A DNA stretch of 33,689 bases from CBDUUP01 sp965370435. GTDB lineage: Bacteria > Chloroflexota > Anaerolineae > Anaerolineales > UBA11579. A program made the translations under genes and the position numbers. Below, piece after piece: positions 8,281 through 17,780 of the stretch (positions are counted from its first letter, which is position 1; each line of letters opens with the position of its first letter). Location of the stretch: contig CBDUUP010000008.1 in the NCBI GenBank assembly GCA_965370435.1, forward strand, positions 1 through 33,689. The letters are read 5' to 3'. The notes under the pieces are model-generated. The model was given only the letters and a program-made list of their open reading frames with translations. It ran no database searches and had not been told where the DNA came from.

Positions 8281-8649
8281 ATGACCGAACCCAACCAACC
8301 CGATGATCTATCCGGTGAATTCCGCGCCCTGGCCCAAAACCTGAAAACCGCCTTGTCCACTGCCTGGGAAAGCGAAGAGCGCAAGCAGCTCCAATCCGAC
8401 ATCCAGAGCGGTCTGAACGAATTGGGCCAGGCCCTCGACGAAGCCGCCACCGAATTCCGGGCCAGTGAGACCGGCCAGAAATTGGAGACCGACCTTAACG
8501 ACCTGGGCGAGAAGGTTCGCAGCGGCGAGGTGGAGGACAACCTCCGCCAGGGACTGTTGAGCGCGCTGCAAGCCATCAACGTCCATATCCAGAAAGCAAC
8601 CGATAGCTGGTCGCTGTCTGAAACACCAGAAGACGCGCCCCAGGAATAA
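8281..8649 (+). CDS. Small helical, charged protein of unknown function
   Basis: This is a 122-residue protein without membrane segments. It is rich in Glu, Gln, Asp, Lys and Ala, with heptad-like patterns (LNELGQALDEAATEF, LETDLNDLGEKV), so it is probably amphipathic helix or coiled coil. I do not recognise a family; phasin- and apolipoprotein-like proteins look similar by composition only. A longer reading from a GTG at 8239 is possible, but the ATG at 8281 has GGAG 9 nt upstream and avoids repeat DNA, so I prefer it. The next gene starts 2 nt after its stop, placing it first in a three-gene unit with the TGT-like enzyme and the rRNA methyltransferase. Confidence 0.7.
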   Translation: MTEPNQPDDLSGEFRALAQNLKTALSTAWESEERKQLQSDIQSGLNELGQALDEAATEFRASETGQKLETDLNDLGEKVRSGEVEDNLRQGLLSALQAINVHIQKATDSWSLSETPEDAPQE

Positions 8650-8651
8650 CC

Positions 8652-9743
8652 TTGTCCCATAAAACCACTTTGCGCCTGCCCCACGGCACCCTTCAACTCC
8701 CCGCCTTCCTGCCGGATGCCACGCTGGGCGTGGTGCGGGCCGTGGATGGAACCGACCTGGAACAGGTAGGGACCCAGGCGGTGGTGATGAATACTTTCCA
8801 CCTCATGCAGCGCCCCGGCTCCTCAACCATCCAGGCTCTGGGCGGTCTGCACCGGATGAGCGGCTGGCCGCGCCCCATCGTCACCGACTCGGGCGGCTTC
8901 CAGGCCTACTCCCTCATCCGCCAGGACGCCAAATTCGGGAAGTTGTCCGATAAAGGCATCCTCTTCCGCCAGGAAGGCTCCGGGCGCAAGTTCACCCTCA
9001 CCCCCGAAAAGACCATCCAATTGCAAATCGCTTACGGCGCCGACCTGGTCATCTGCCTGGACGACTGCACCCACGTGGACGCCGATCTGGAAACCCAGCG
9101 GTCCTCCGTGGACCGCACCCTCGCCTGGGCGCGGCGCGGCAAGGACGAATATCTGAAGCTGATGGATGAAAAGAGTCTGAGCGATGACGAACGCCCCTTG
9201 ATCTTCGCCGTCATTCAAGGCGGCGGCGAGCTGGAACTGCGCCAGCGCTGCGCCGAGGCCCTGCTCGAAATCGGCTTTGACGGCTACGGCTACGGCGGCT
9301 GGCCGTTGGATCGCAAGGGTAATCTATTGACCGATCTCCTCGCTTACACTCGTGAACTGGTCCCATCGGAATTTCCCACCCACGCCCTGGGCGTCGGCCA
9401 CCCAGAGTACGTCGCCGCCTGCGCCCGTCTGGGCTACGGACTCTTCGACAGCGCCCTGCCCACTCGTGACGCCCGCCGCGGACGGTTGTACACCTTCACG
9501 GTTGAGCGTGGTTTGGCGGGGAAATGGTTTAAATTTCTCTACATCAATGACGACAAGCACATCAAGGCCAACGCGCCCATCTCGCCCTTCTGCGACTGCC
9601 ATACCTGCGCCAAATATTCCCTGGGCTACCTGCGCCATCTCTTCAAGATCGGCGACACCCTCTTCTACCGCCTGGCCACCCTCCACAACCTGCGCTGCAT
9701 GGCCTTGTTGGAAGGCCGCTTGCAAGAGGAACTCGGTGGCTGA
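8652..9743 (+). CDS. Divergent tRNA-guanine transglycosylase (TGT) family protein
   Basis: Bacterial TGT swaps the guanine at tRNA position 34 for preQ1 on the way to queuosine. Conserved features here: DSGGFQ with the active-site Asp79, LDDCT (137-141), AVIQGG (187-191), nucleophile Asp266 in FDSALPTRDAR, and the zinc site C314-x-C316-x2-C319 with His345. The substrate loop differs: the usual GGLAVGE reads GGWPLDRKG (215-223), so the bulge beside the base pocket is altered and the conserved Glu is gone. At 363 residues it is slightly short. The start is TTG 8652, with AGGA 6 nt upstream and the previous stop 3 nt earlier. Its 3' end overlaps the methyltransferase gene by 8 nt. Substrate may be tRNA, another RNA, or DNA as for DpdA; it is not safely tgt. 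Confidence 0.85.
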   Translation: MSHKTTLRLPHGTLQLPAFLPDATLGVVRAVDGTDLEQVGTQAVVMNTFHLMQRPGSSTIQALGGLHRMSGWPRPIVTDSGGFQAYSLIRQDAKFGKLSDKGILFRQEGSGRKFTLTPEKTIQLQIAYGADLVICLDDCTHVDADLETQRSSVDRTLAWARRGKDEYLKLMDEKSLSDDERPLIFAVIQGGGELELRQRCAEALLEIGFDGYGYGGWPLDRKGNLLTDLLAYTRELVPSEFPTHALGVGHPEYVAACARLGYGLFDSALPTRDARRGRLYTFTVERGLAGKWFKFLYINDDKHIKANAPISPFCDCHTCAKYSLGYLRHLFKIGDTLFYRLATLHNLRCMALLEGRLQEELGG

Positions 9744-10551
9744 CCCGCTGGACCAACTGGTCGCCGCCGTGCATGCCAGCGCCAAGTACCGCCGGGTGAG
9801 TGAGGACTTCATCCGCAATCTGGGGGCGAGAGAGTTGGACAAGCGCCGCAATCTAAAAGAGGCCGTCAAAGCCGTCAAGAACAAACTCCACCAGGTCGGC
9901 GGGGCCTATCTGGAGAGCAAGCCGGACTACGCCGCCTGGCTGGACGAACTGCGTATCGCCGCAAAGTCACCCCACCCGGACGATCTGCGCGCTGCCTGCC
10001 GCCGGGTCATGTCCCGCCACGCCTCCACTGCCGAGCGCCTCCCCATCCTGGAGGAGTTCTACACCGTCGTCCTGGCCGGGCTTCCGCCTATCCATTCCGT
10101 GCTGGATGTGGCCTGCGGCTTCAACCCCCTGGCCCTCCCCTGGATGCCGCTGGCCGCTGAGGCCGCCTACTACGCCTGCGACATCTACACCGATATGGTG
10201 GATTTCATCAACGGCTTCCTGGGTCTCCTCGGCGTGCAGGGCCAAGCCGCAGCCTGCGACGCCATCCACGCCCCGCCCTCCCGAAAAGTAGACTTAGCGT
10301 TGGTACTTAAGACCCTGCCCTGCCTGGAGCAAGTGGACAAATCGGCAGGCCGCCTGCTGGAGAACCTCAACGCCGATCACCTGCTGGTCTCCTTCCCCGC
10401 CCAAAGTCTGGGCGGGCGGGACAAGGGCATGGTGGAGAACTACGAGACTCGGTTCATGGACTTAATCGCGGGGAAAAATTGGGCGGTGGAGCGTTTCGAG
10501 TTTGAGTCAGAGTTGGCGTTTTTGGTGAAAAAATTACACCAACAATGTTAA
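9736..10551 (+). CDS. 16S rRNA (guanine-1405-N7)-methyltransferase family protein (ArmA/RmtB/FmrO-like)
   Basis: Members of this SAM-dependent family methylate N7 of G1405 in the 30S decoding site and block 4,6-disubstituted deoxystreptamine aminoglycosides. The match to RmtB-type enzymes covers the whole 271-residue protein: N-terminal ASAKYRRVSEDFIRN, HASTAERL (95-102), SAM motif LDVACGFNPLAL (123-134), acidic CDIY (148-151), LVLKTLPCLE (189-198), LLENLN (207-212), and the C-terminal core VSFPAQSLGGRDKGM (218-232) followed by ENYE. The GTG at 9736 has AGAGGA about 6 nt upstream and overlaps the TGT-like gene by 8 nt. The frame is open further 5', but that part is only the overlap. Such enzymes occur in aminoglycoside producers and on resistance plasmids; here it is fixed behind a transglycosylase with no mobile element next to it. 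Resistance is likely but not proven. Confidence 0.93.
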   Translation: MADPLDQLVAAVHASAKYRRVSEDFIRNLGARELDKRRNLKEAVKAVKNKLHQVGGAYLESKPDYAAWLDELRIAAKSPHPDDLRAACRRVMSRHASTAERLPILEEFYTVVLAGLPPIHSVLDVACGFNPLALPWMPLAAEAAYYACDIYTDMVDFINGFLGLLGVQGQAAACDAIHAPPSRKVDLALVLKTLPCLEQVDKSAGRLLENLNADHLLVSFPAQSLGGRDKGMVENYETRFMDLIAGKNWAVERFEFESELAFLVKKLHQQC

Positions 10552-10859
10552 CTGACCTTACCAAGAGATCCTTAGGGATACATTCTAAATAGTACTTAAG
10601 GGGAGCAAGAAAAACATCTCTAATAGCATACAATAAGGATACGAAGTATAGTTCACCCCCATCCCGCTTGTGTCTTATCGACTTGGGTGCTATACTTAAC
10701 ATCGATGTATCATTGAAGCCCTGAAATTAACAAGAAAATTGAATATAAGGAAAGCATATAGCCCTGTTTTATTTTTCTATGTTAGCGCCATTGGTCTTTA
10801 TTCAAATCCAAATGCAAAACCAGCTCGCTTATCCAGATTGGGAGTATTGGGCATAGACT
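10552..10859. other. AT-rich intergenic region with a bulged hairpin
   Basis: The base composition drops sharply here relative to the preceding operon. The only structure I can support is the long hairpin at 10644-10697. No convincing coding frame, promoter pair or RNA gene was seen, and the downstream ATG at 10860 lacks a clear ribosome-binding site. Confidence 0.4.
10644..10697. repeat. 13-bp bulged stem-loop
   Basis: AAGTATAG (10644-10651) plus CACCC (10654-10658) pair with GGGTG (10685-10689) plus CTATACTT (10690-10697). This makes a 13-bp stem with a two-base bulge and a 26-nt loop. It could be the end of the methyltransferase transcript or a leader element of the next gene. Confidence 0.5.
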
Positions 10860-12713
10860 ATGTTTCTGAAATCAGTTAACGTTCGCGCCTATAAATGCTT
10901 CTTAGATTCGGGGAATGTTCCCATTGAACAAGAGGTGACCTGCTTAGTGGGTAAAAACGAGAGTGGAAAAACAGCCTTCCTGGAATCCCTATATCATTTA
11001 AACCCCGCTCAACCAGGACCAAAAACATTCTTCAATGAGCTTTATGATTATCCCAGACGTTTCCGCAGCGAGCATAAGGGGATTATCTCTGACATCCGGC
11101 CGGTCGAAACCGTCTTTGAATTAGAAGCTGAAGATATTCAAGTAATTGAAGAGAAGTTTGGTAAAGGCGTTCTCAAGTCAAACGAGATAACCTTGTCGGT
11201 GAACTACGAAAACGTTAAGTTCCTGGGGTTTGAAGTTGATGAAAAGGCATTCCTCAAACACCTGTCCGACACCGGCGAATTGAGCGAGACTCGCATCCAG
11301 GGATTAGCCTCGCTTGAGACTCTGAAAGATCAGTTGTTGGAAGTTGATGATCCTCCCCCTCCAATTAAGAAGATGATTGAAAACTTGGCTGACTTCAATC
11401 TCAGTGAACGGGTAAAATCGCAAGTTGCGGCTCGGCTGCCCTATTTTGTTTATTTTAACGAATACAGCGTCCTCCCCGGCCGTTTTTCAATTCCTTATCT
11501 TCAGCAAGCCAAGGAAGATGAGCTTTCTTTAGGTGAGCGAACCGCCCTAAACTTACTGCGCTTGGCCGGGGTGGATACAGTGGAGTTCCTGGAAGGAGAG
11601 TATGAGGCTCGGAAGGCCGCCCTTGAAGTTGCCGCTGCCAGCATCACCGACGAGATATTCGAGTATTGGAGCCAAAATAAGAATTTGCGAGTGGAGTTTG
11701 ATGTTGACTTCAAATCTCCTTCTCAGGACGACAGGCCGCCGCCGTTTTTGGACATCCGTATCTGGAACAACCATCAAAGAGTTTCATTGCGATTCGATGA
11801 GCGGTCGAAAGGCTTTATATGGTTCTTTTCCTTCTTGGTACATTTCTCCGAATTTCACAATTCGAATGAGAGATTCATCCTTTTATTGGATGAGCCTGGT
11901 CTGGGTCTCCACGCGACCGCGCAAGCCGATCTTTTACGCTTTATAGGTGAGCGCTTGGCGCCGTCTCACCAACTCATTTACACAACCAATTCCCCCTTTA
12001 TGATTAAGGTTGATGAAGTGCAGCGTGTGCGAGCTGTAGAGGATCGGGGCGAGGAAGGCACTATTGTCACCAAGGACATCTATACTGTGAGCAGGGACAC
12101 TGCATTGCCAGTGCATGGCGCATTGGGCTATCACCTGGCCCGTTCGTTATTTGTGGGGCCAAATAATCTGATCGTCAACAACCCCTCTGACATACTATAT
12201 TTAAAGATAATCAGCGCTCATCTTCAGGAAAAGGGTCGCACCGGTTTGGACTCTCGTCTGGCAGTCGTGCCCGCCAGCGGTATAAGCGAAATTCCTATCA
12301 TGCTGGCTTTGCTGGGGTCTGATATTTCTCATCCTGTCCTGCTGGACGTGCTGGCTGTCGGCGATGAGCGTATTGAAATGTTTATTAAAAGCGGGGTGTT
12401 GGATCGAGGAAAACTTTTCCCCATAGCCGAGATCACCGGTGGAGAAAGCGCGGATGTGGAAGATTTGTTTGACCCTAGTTTTTTCTTGATGTTGTTGCGG
12501 GGTTCGATGGTGGCAGACGTTGATCTTGCCGCCCTGCCCCCTGGTGATCAGATCGTCAAGCGGGTTGAGCAGCATCTGAAACAATCAGTAGACGTATACC
12601 AACCGGCTATGTTCTTTTTGCAGAATCAAACCCAGTTGTTATCCAAGATGACCAATGGGACTCTAGACCGTTTTGAGCAGTTATTTACTTTGATAAACAA
12701 TTCGATTCGCTAG
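10860..12713 (+). CDS. OLD-family ATPase (ABC-type AAA domain plus degenerate Toprim domain)
   Basis: This 617-residue protein starts like RecF/OLD proteins (LKSVNVRAYKCF) with Walker A GKNESGKT (31-38). It has an ABC signature-like segment RFDERSKGF (311-319), Walker B RFILLLDEPGLGLH (338-351), and then a Toprim-like domain (about 425-600). OLD proteins are ATP-driven nucleases, often antiphage (P2 Old, Gabija GajA, AriA). Key positions are changed: after the Walker B the usual THSP reads TTNSPF (Asn377), the Toprim Glu motif reads LIVNNPSD (Asn440 in place of Glu), and the DxD motif reads LLDVLAV (496-498, second Asp is Leu). The ATPase core looks intact and the nuclease looks inactive. It stands alone between an rRNA methyltransferase and a convergent gene, is AT-richer than its neighbours, and may have been acquired. 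Confidence 0.85.
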   Translation: MFLKSVNVRAYKCFLDSGNVPIEQEVTCLVGKNESGKTAFLESLYHLNPAQPGPKTFFNELYDYPRRFRSEHKGIISDIRPVETVFELEAEDIQVIEEKFGKGVLKSNEITLSVNYENVKFLGFEVDEKAFLKHLSDTGELSETRIQGLASLETLKDQLLEVDDPPPPIKKMIENLADFNLSERVKSQVAARLPYFVYFNEYSVLPGRFSIPYLQQAKEDELSLGERTALNLLRLAGVDTVEFLEGEYEARKAALEVAAASITDEIFEYWSQNKNLRVEFDVDFKSPSQDDRPPPFLDIRIWNNHQRVSLRFDERSKGFIWFFSFLVHFSEFHNSNERFILLLDEPGLGLHATAQADLLRFIGERLAPSHQLIYTTNSPFMIKVDEVQRVRAVEDRGEEGTIVTKDIYTVSRDTALPVHGALGYHLARSLFVGPNNLIVNNPSDILYLKIISAHLQEKGRTGLDSRLAVVPASGISEIPIMLALLGSDISHPVLLDVLAVGDERIEMFIKSGVLDRGKLFPIAEITGGESADVEDLFDPSFFLMLLRGSMVADVDLAALPPGDQIVKRVEQHLKQSVDVYQPAMFFLQNQTQLLSKMTNGTLDRFEQLFTLINNSIR

Positions 12714-12805
12714 AGATAGAATTTCCTTCTTATCAAAAGTGAGGAATGTTAATATCTCGAAAGCCCCTTTTATATAGTATCTGAGGTTTTTTCTTGCGCA
12801 AAATC

Positions 12806-12840
12806 AAACAGGGCAGGCACAAGGCCTGCCCTGTTTCTGT
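12806..12840. terminator. Bidirectional terminator formed by a REP-like palindrome
   Basis: AAACAGGGCAGGC (12806-12818) and GCCTGCCCTGTTT (12824-12836) form a perfect 13-bp stem around ACAAG, followed by CTGT. It lies between convergent genes. It shares a 20-base core, inverted, with the hairpin at 8151-8171. Confidence 0.75.
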
Positions 12841-12907
12841 AAAGGTAGGCATCACCATCTCTTCATCGGTTACCGAAAGAATGAAGCTAACCGGTAGATT
12901 ATCCGCA

Positions 12908-15550
12908 CTAAGGAATGATGACCATAAATGTTCCACCTGGGCAGGCATCCAGATTGCTGGCCGAACAATTCGCATTGCCCACCCCATCCACCGCGATGAT
13001 GCGGAAAGTGTAGGTTCCTGCTGTGGGAAATGGGCCGAGTATGAGTTGATATACACCCTCACCTATTGCCGTCATCGTTCCGGCGAGTATATACTTGCCT
13101 AGGTTGGTTTTGTAATAAAGGGTGACGCTGGAGACGCCGGAGGGGTCGCTTACCGTGGCTGAGATGGTTGTGGTGTCAGGCTTGGTGCCCGACGTAAAAA
13201 TCTCCGGCGGTGAAGCGCTCAAAGTTTTTATCTGGGGTCCAATCGTATCCGCTGTAGGCGTTGGTGTGAAAGTGGGCGGCTGTGAAGTGAATGTGGCGGT
13301 AAATGGAATTGGCGTGAAAGTTGCCGTCAGCGGTATAATGGTGGTGGTTGGGGTGGGGGTATCTATCGCTACCTCCTGGCCTCCTGATATGGTAAGAGAG
13401 TGGATGTCGTCTGCCAGGCAGAAGGACAAATACAGATCGCCGCCTTGGCCTGCGAGTGTCTCGACTTCCACCTGCCACTGTACGGGGTCGCCGGTGCCTG
13501 GGAAAAGTCCCGCAGCGGCCAGGCTGATGCTGGTCTCTTCGGTGACGATTTCGTGGGTTGCGCCTTGATCATCCCATACGGTGACACGGTAGCGGCTGTC
13601 CGGCGGAAGGACGACGCCACTGGGGATGCTTATTTGAATGAGGAGGTCATCAATCTCGCCGAGGTCATTGGTTGAGACAACGGCATGGGTTTTTAGATAA
13701 CCATCACAATAAGTCGGTTTGGGATCACCCGATTCGCCCACCAAACCGGCCAGGCCATCGGCAGACTCGGGTGGGCCAACCGAGATACCCTCTCCATTAA
13801 GCGGTGGTTCAGGCGGGACCGGGCGGTTTATGGCTGCCAACCCCCAGGCAGCCCCGATCACGATGACGCCTCCCAGGGCTGCGCCAACCAAGGAGACCAA
13901 AATCCCACCTCCTTTAGGGAGGCCGATCCGGCCAGAAATCCACCAACCCAGGCCGCCGCCCAAAGCTGCAAGAAGTACTACCCCCAGGCTAACAGTAAGC
14001 GCCGACCCTGCGCTTGAAGCCGCATTGTCTTCACTGCCTTCTACGTCGAATAGGGAATCGATCAATCGATAGTCTATCTGGCAGCCACTGCCCCCCTCGA
14101 ACTCCAGTCGGTCGCTGTTGAACAACGGCCTTTTGTAGGTGAAGTTCAAGACGCACAGGTTGTTATCTGGATTATCTCCGCCCATGGCTTCATCGCTATT
14201 GAGCAGGATTTCAACCCTGACCTGGTCATTGTTTTTTGGCCGGGGGTCAAAAAAGTATATAAAGAAGATGGTTTCTCCCGCGCTCCTTCTGTTCCTGATA
14301 GTTTGGTCATAATGACCAACTTCTTCATCCTCGACGAACACCGTCATCCGGTTGACGTAATCGAGCAGCACAGCGGGGGGACAGGCTATATCATTCGTGA
14401 TAGGCATTTCGAGGGCGATGAATCCGGCAAAATTCCCCGGCCACACGTGGTATCCAGGATCGAAATAGGCCAAAATGGGCGCTTTGGGAAAGTAAATATC
14501 TCCCCCCTCTTCAAGAGTAGGGAGATAGGCCACGGCCCAATTGTTGGAGGTGTTTTCCTCTCCATAGATACCGCCGTCAACCACCGCGAATAACCCTGAG
14601 CTTACACACGCCATGACCTCGGCGTAGGCCGGGCTGGGGAACTCGTCGTAGAAGATACGCCCATATAAATTAGGATGCGGCCCGGCCGCGAATTCTTGTC
14701 CGGCCAGGTCTAGTATTCGGACGTGATTTACTTGAACGTCAGGGGTAAGCGTCTGGTCGCCGGCCAGATTAGTCACCGTGTAAGTGAATCTGATTCCGCA
14801 GTTATAGGGTTCGTCAATATCGCAGTCATTTAACCTGTCAAGGGAAAATGCAGAAAAAGCCCAATCGGGAGGCATGGCATCTGTGTAGGTAATGTTCAAC
14901 TGGGCGGCCTGAGCAGGATTTGAGTCCCACGCAACAGCCCTCCGTTGGACGTCGTTTAGGACGCCGTCGTCACGTACCATCAAGCTGAGGGCGTTGCCGG
15001 ATACCCAGTCGGGGCGATTGACGATTTCCTGGATGATGCTGGTCAGGTCCGGGCTTTGATAGACCAACCCATCCGACCAGTTCCCCGGCAGCCAGGCCGC
15101 CTCCGCAGATGTGGATTGCGATTGCCGGTCAACAGGCCCATTGCCTCCAGAAAAGGTAGGTGAATTCCCCACGTCGTGGCCGTTCAAGTAGAGGGTGAGT
15201 GCGCCGCTCCAATTTCCTGAGGAAGTGAAGGAGAGAGATGCCTGGACGATGGTTACGCCCTGGGGAATGGTGATATTCGCGAAGCGCAATCCGGCAGATC
15301 CTGAATTGGTCCCGTCATCGCCCATGGCTATTACCGGGTTGGTAAGAAACACTTGTCCGGTGTTGATCTGGATAGCGTCATCGGAGGACGCTGCAATTTG
15401 AGCAGCCAGGGTATCTGCTCGCAGGGGGGCATTGTTCGGCGACTCCAATGGGACCGCCAGAACTGGCGAGGCTGTTGACGAAACCCCGAGCAGTATCAAG
15501 AGCACGAGGATAGCGATTATCGGTTTTTTATATGCAATGGGTATTTTCAT
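12908..15550 (-). CDS. Large exported surface protein with internal membrane segments and Thr/Pro linker
   Basis: This 880-residue protein has a Sec signal peptide (residues 1-32; AYKKP, a hydrophobic run, then ASPVLA). Residues about 55-220 resemble the beta-sandwich surface domain ending in IVNRPDWVSGNALSL and AQLNITYT found in many secreted bacterial proteins. A long extracellular region follows to about 510. Two hydrophobic segments (about 517-540 and 551-573) form a hairpin in the membrane, then comes a Pro-rich stretch, a second beta domain, a Thr/Pro-rich linker (about 730-769; TPTPTTT, TFTPTPT) and an Ig-like or cadherin-like domain (770-880; DPSGVSSVTLYY, TYTFRIIAVDGVGN). The start is an ATG with AGGAG 7 nt upstream. 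Function is unknown, probably cell envelope. It is monocistronic as far as can be seen. Confidence 0.8.
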   Translation of the reverse strand: MKIPIAYKKPIIAILVLLILLGVSSTASPVLAVPLESPNNAPLRADTLAAQIAASSDDAIQINTGQVFLTNPVIAMGDDGTNSGSAGLRFANITIPQGVTIVQASLSFTSSGNWSGALTLYLNGHDVGNSPTFSGGNGPVDRQSQSTSAEAAWLPGNWSDGLVYQSPDLTSIIQEIVNRPDWVSGNALSLMVRDDGVLNDVQRRAVAWDSNPAQAAQLNITYTDAMPPDWAFSAFSLDRLNDCDIDEPYNCGIRFTYTVTNLAGDQTLTPDVQVNHVRILDLAGQEFAAGPHPNLYGRIFYDEFPSPAYAEVMACVSSGLFAVVDGGIYGEENTSNNWAVAYLPTLEEGGDIYFPKAPILAYFDPGYHVWPGNFAGFIALEMPITNDIACPPAVLLDYVNRMTVFVEDEEVGHYDQTIRNRRSAGETIFFIYFFDPRPKNNDQVRVEILLNSDEAMGGDNPDNNLCVLNFTYKRPLFNSDRLEFEGGSGCQIDYRLIDSLFDVEGSEDNAASSAGSALTVSLGVVLLAALGGGLGWWISGRIGLPKGGGILVSLVGAALGGVIVIGAAWGLAAINRPVPPEPPLNGEGISVGPPESADGLAGLVGESGDPKPTYCDGYLKTHAVVSTNDLGEIDDLLIQISIPSGVVLPPDSRYRVTVWDDQGATHEIVTEETSISLAAAGLFPGTGDPVQWQVEVETLAGQGGDLYLSFCLADDIHSLTISGGQEVAIDTPTPTTTIIPLTATFTPIPFTATFTSQPPTFTPTPTADTIGPQIKTLSASPPEIFTSGTKPDTTTISATVSDPSGVSSVTLYYKTNLGKYILAGTMTAIGEGVYQLILGPFPTAGTYTFRIIAVDGVGNANCSASNLDACPGGTFMVIIP

Positions 15551-15747
15551 CTCACGTCTCCTCGAACTTGTTTCTGGTTTCTCATTTAATCAACCGAATA
15601 GAAAGGCTGAGTGGCTTGAGGATCTATTCCACCCAGCGCTATTCTGTCTGGGAAAGGGCGCAGTACCAGAGCCTGCACGTTTGGGGATGTGAGCGTCACG
15701 TTATGCAGTTTTTTCTTCAAAGCAGCAGGTAATCACCCTCCTTTGAG

Positions 15748-15753
15748 ATTATA
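15748..15753 (-). promoter_or_regulatory. Extended -10 promoter element for the surface-protein gene
   Basis: The minus strand reads TGTTATAAT, an extended -10 box; the -35 is weak (TTTCAA at 15-bp spacing). Transcription would start near 15741, giving a leader of about 190 nt that begins with a near-perfect anti-16S sequence (AAGGAGGGTGAT) not followed closely by a start codon. Confidence 0.5.
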
Positions 15754-15790
15754 ACATCTAATTTGGGCTTGAAATATCGCTTTTCGATAA

Positions 15791-15829
15791 CATAAAACGA
15801 TACCGCCCGTCAGGTTCGATGGGCGGTAT
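15791..15829 (-). terminator. Intrinsic terminator of thrS
   Basis: On the minus strand ATACCGCCC and GGGCGGTAT (plus coordinates 15821-15829 and 15800-15808) form a 9-bp stem followed by CGTTTTATG. It lies 34 nt after the thrS stop. Confidence 0.8.
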
Positions 15830-15862
15830 TTTGTATATAACGGACAGACAACTGACCCGCTT

Positions 15863-17680
<1,818 letters not shown>

Positions 17681-17708
17681 GGCAATCATCTCCGATAGTA
17701 AGGCATCT

Positions 17709-17741
17709 GGTAATCAGGTAATTAGGCAACCAGGTAATTAG
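17709..17741. repeat. Short degenerate tandem repeat (CAGGTAAT units)
   Basis: GGTAATCAGGTAATTAGGCA followed by ACCAGGTAATTA gives three to four imperfect copies of an 8-9 base unit between the T-box terminator and thrS. A closely similar array lies at 32446-32494 beside tRNA-Val. Confidence 0.55.
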
Positions 17742-17780
17742 TATATGCAATGGTTAGAAGATCAGCCATCACACCTATCT

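Larger units (their letters stand above)
15551..15862. other. Intergenic region between the surface-protein gene and thrS
   Basis: It contains the extended -10 box at 15748-15753, a leader of about 190 nt for the surface-protein gene, and the thrS terminator at 15791-15829. A 44-codon TTG frame (15720 down to 15586, minus) is present in the leader but is not supported well enough to call a gene. Confidence 0.5.

Noticed and set aside
9352..9735. N-terminal extension of the rRNA methyltransferase frame
   Set aside because: The sequence there is low-complexity out-of-frame TGT coding. Similarity to the Rmt family begins after the GTG at 9736, which has its own ribosome site.
10454..10702. 82-codon minus-strand frame at the end of the methyltransferase gene
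   Set aside because: It runs antisense into the methyltransferase coding region, lacks a ribosome site, and its C-terminal part is just the complement of that gene.
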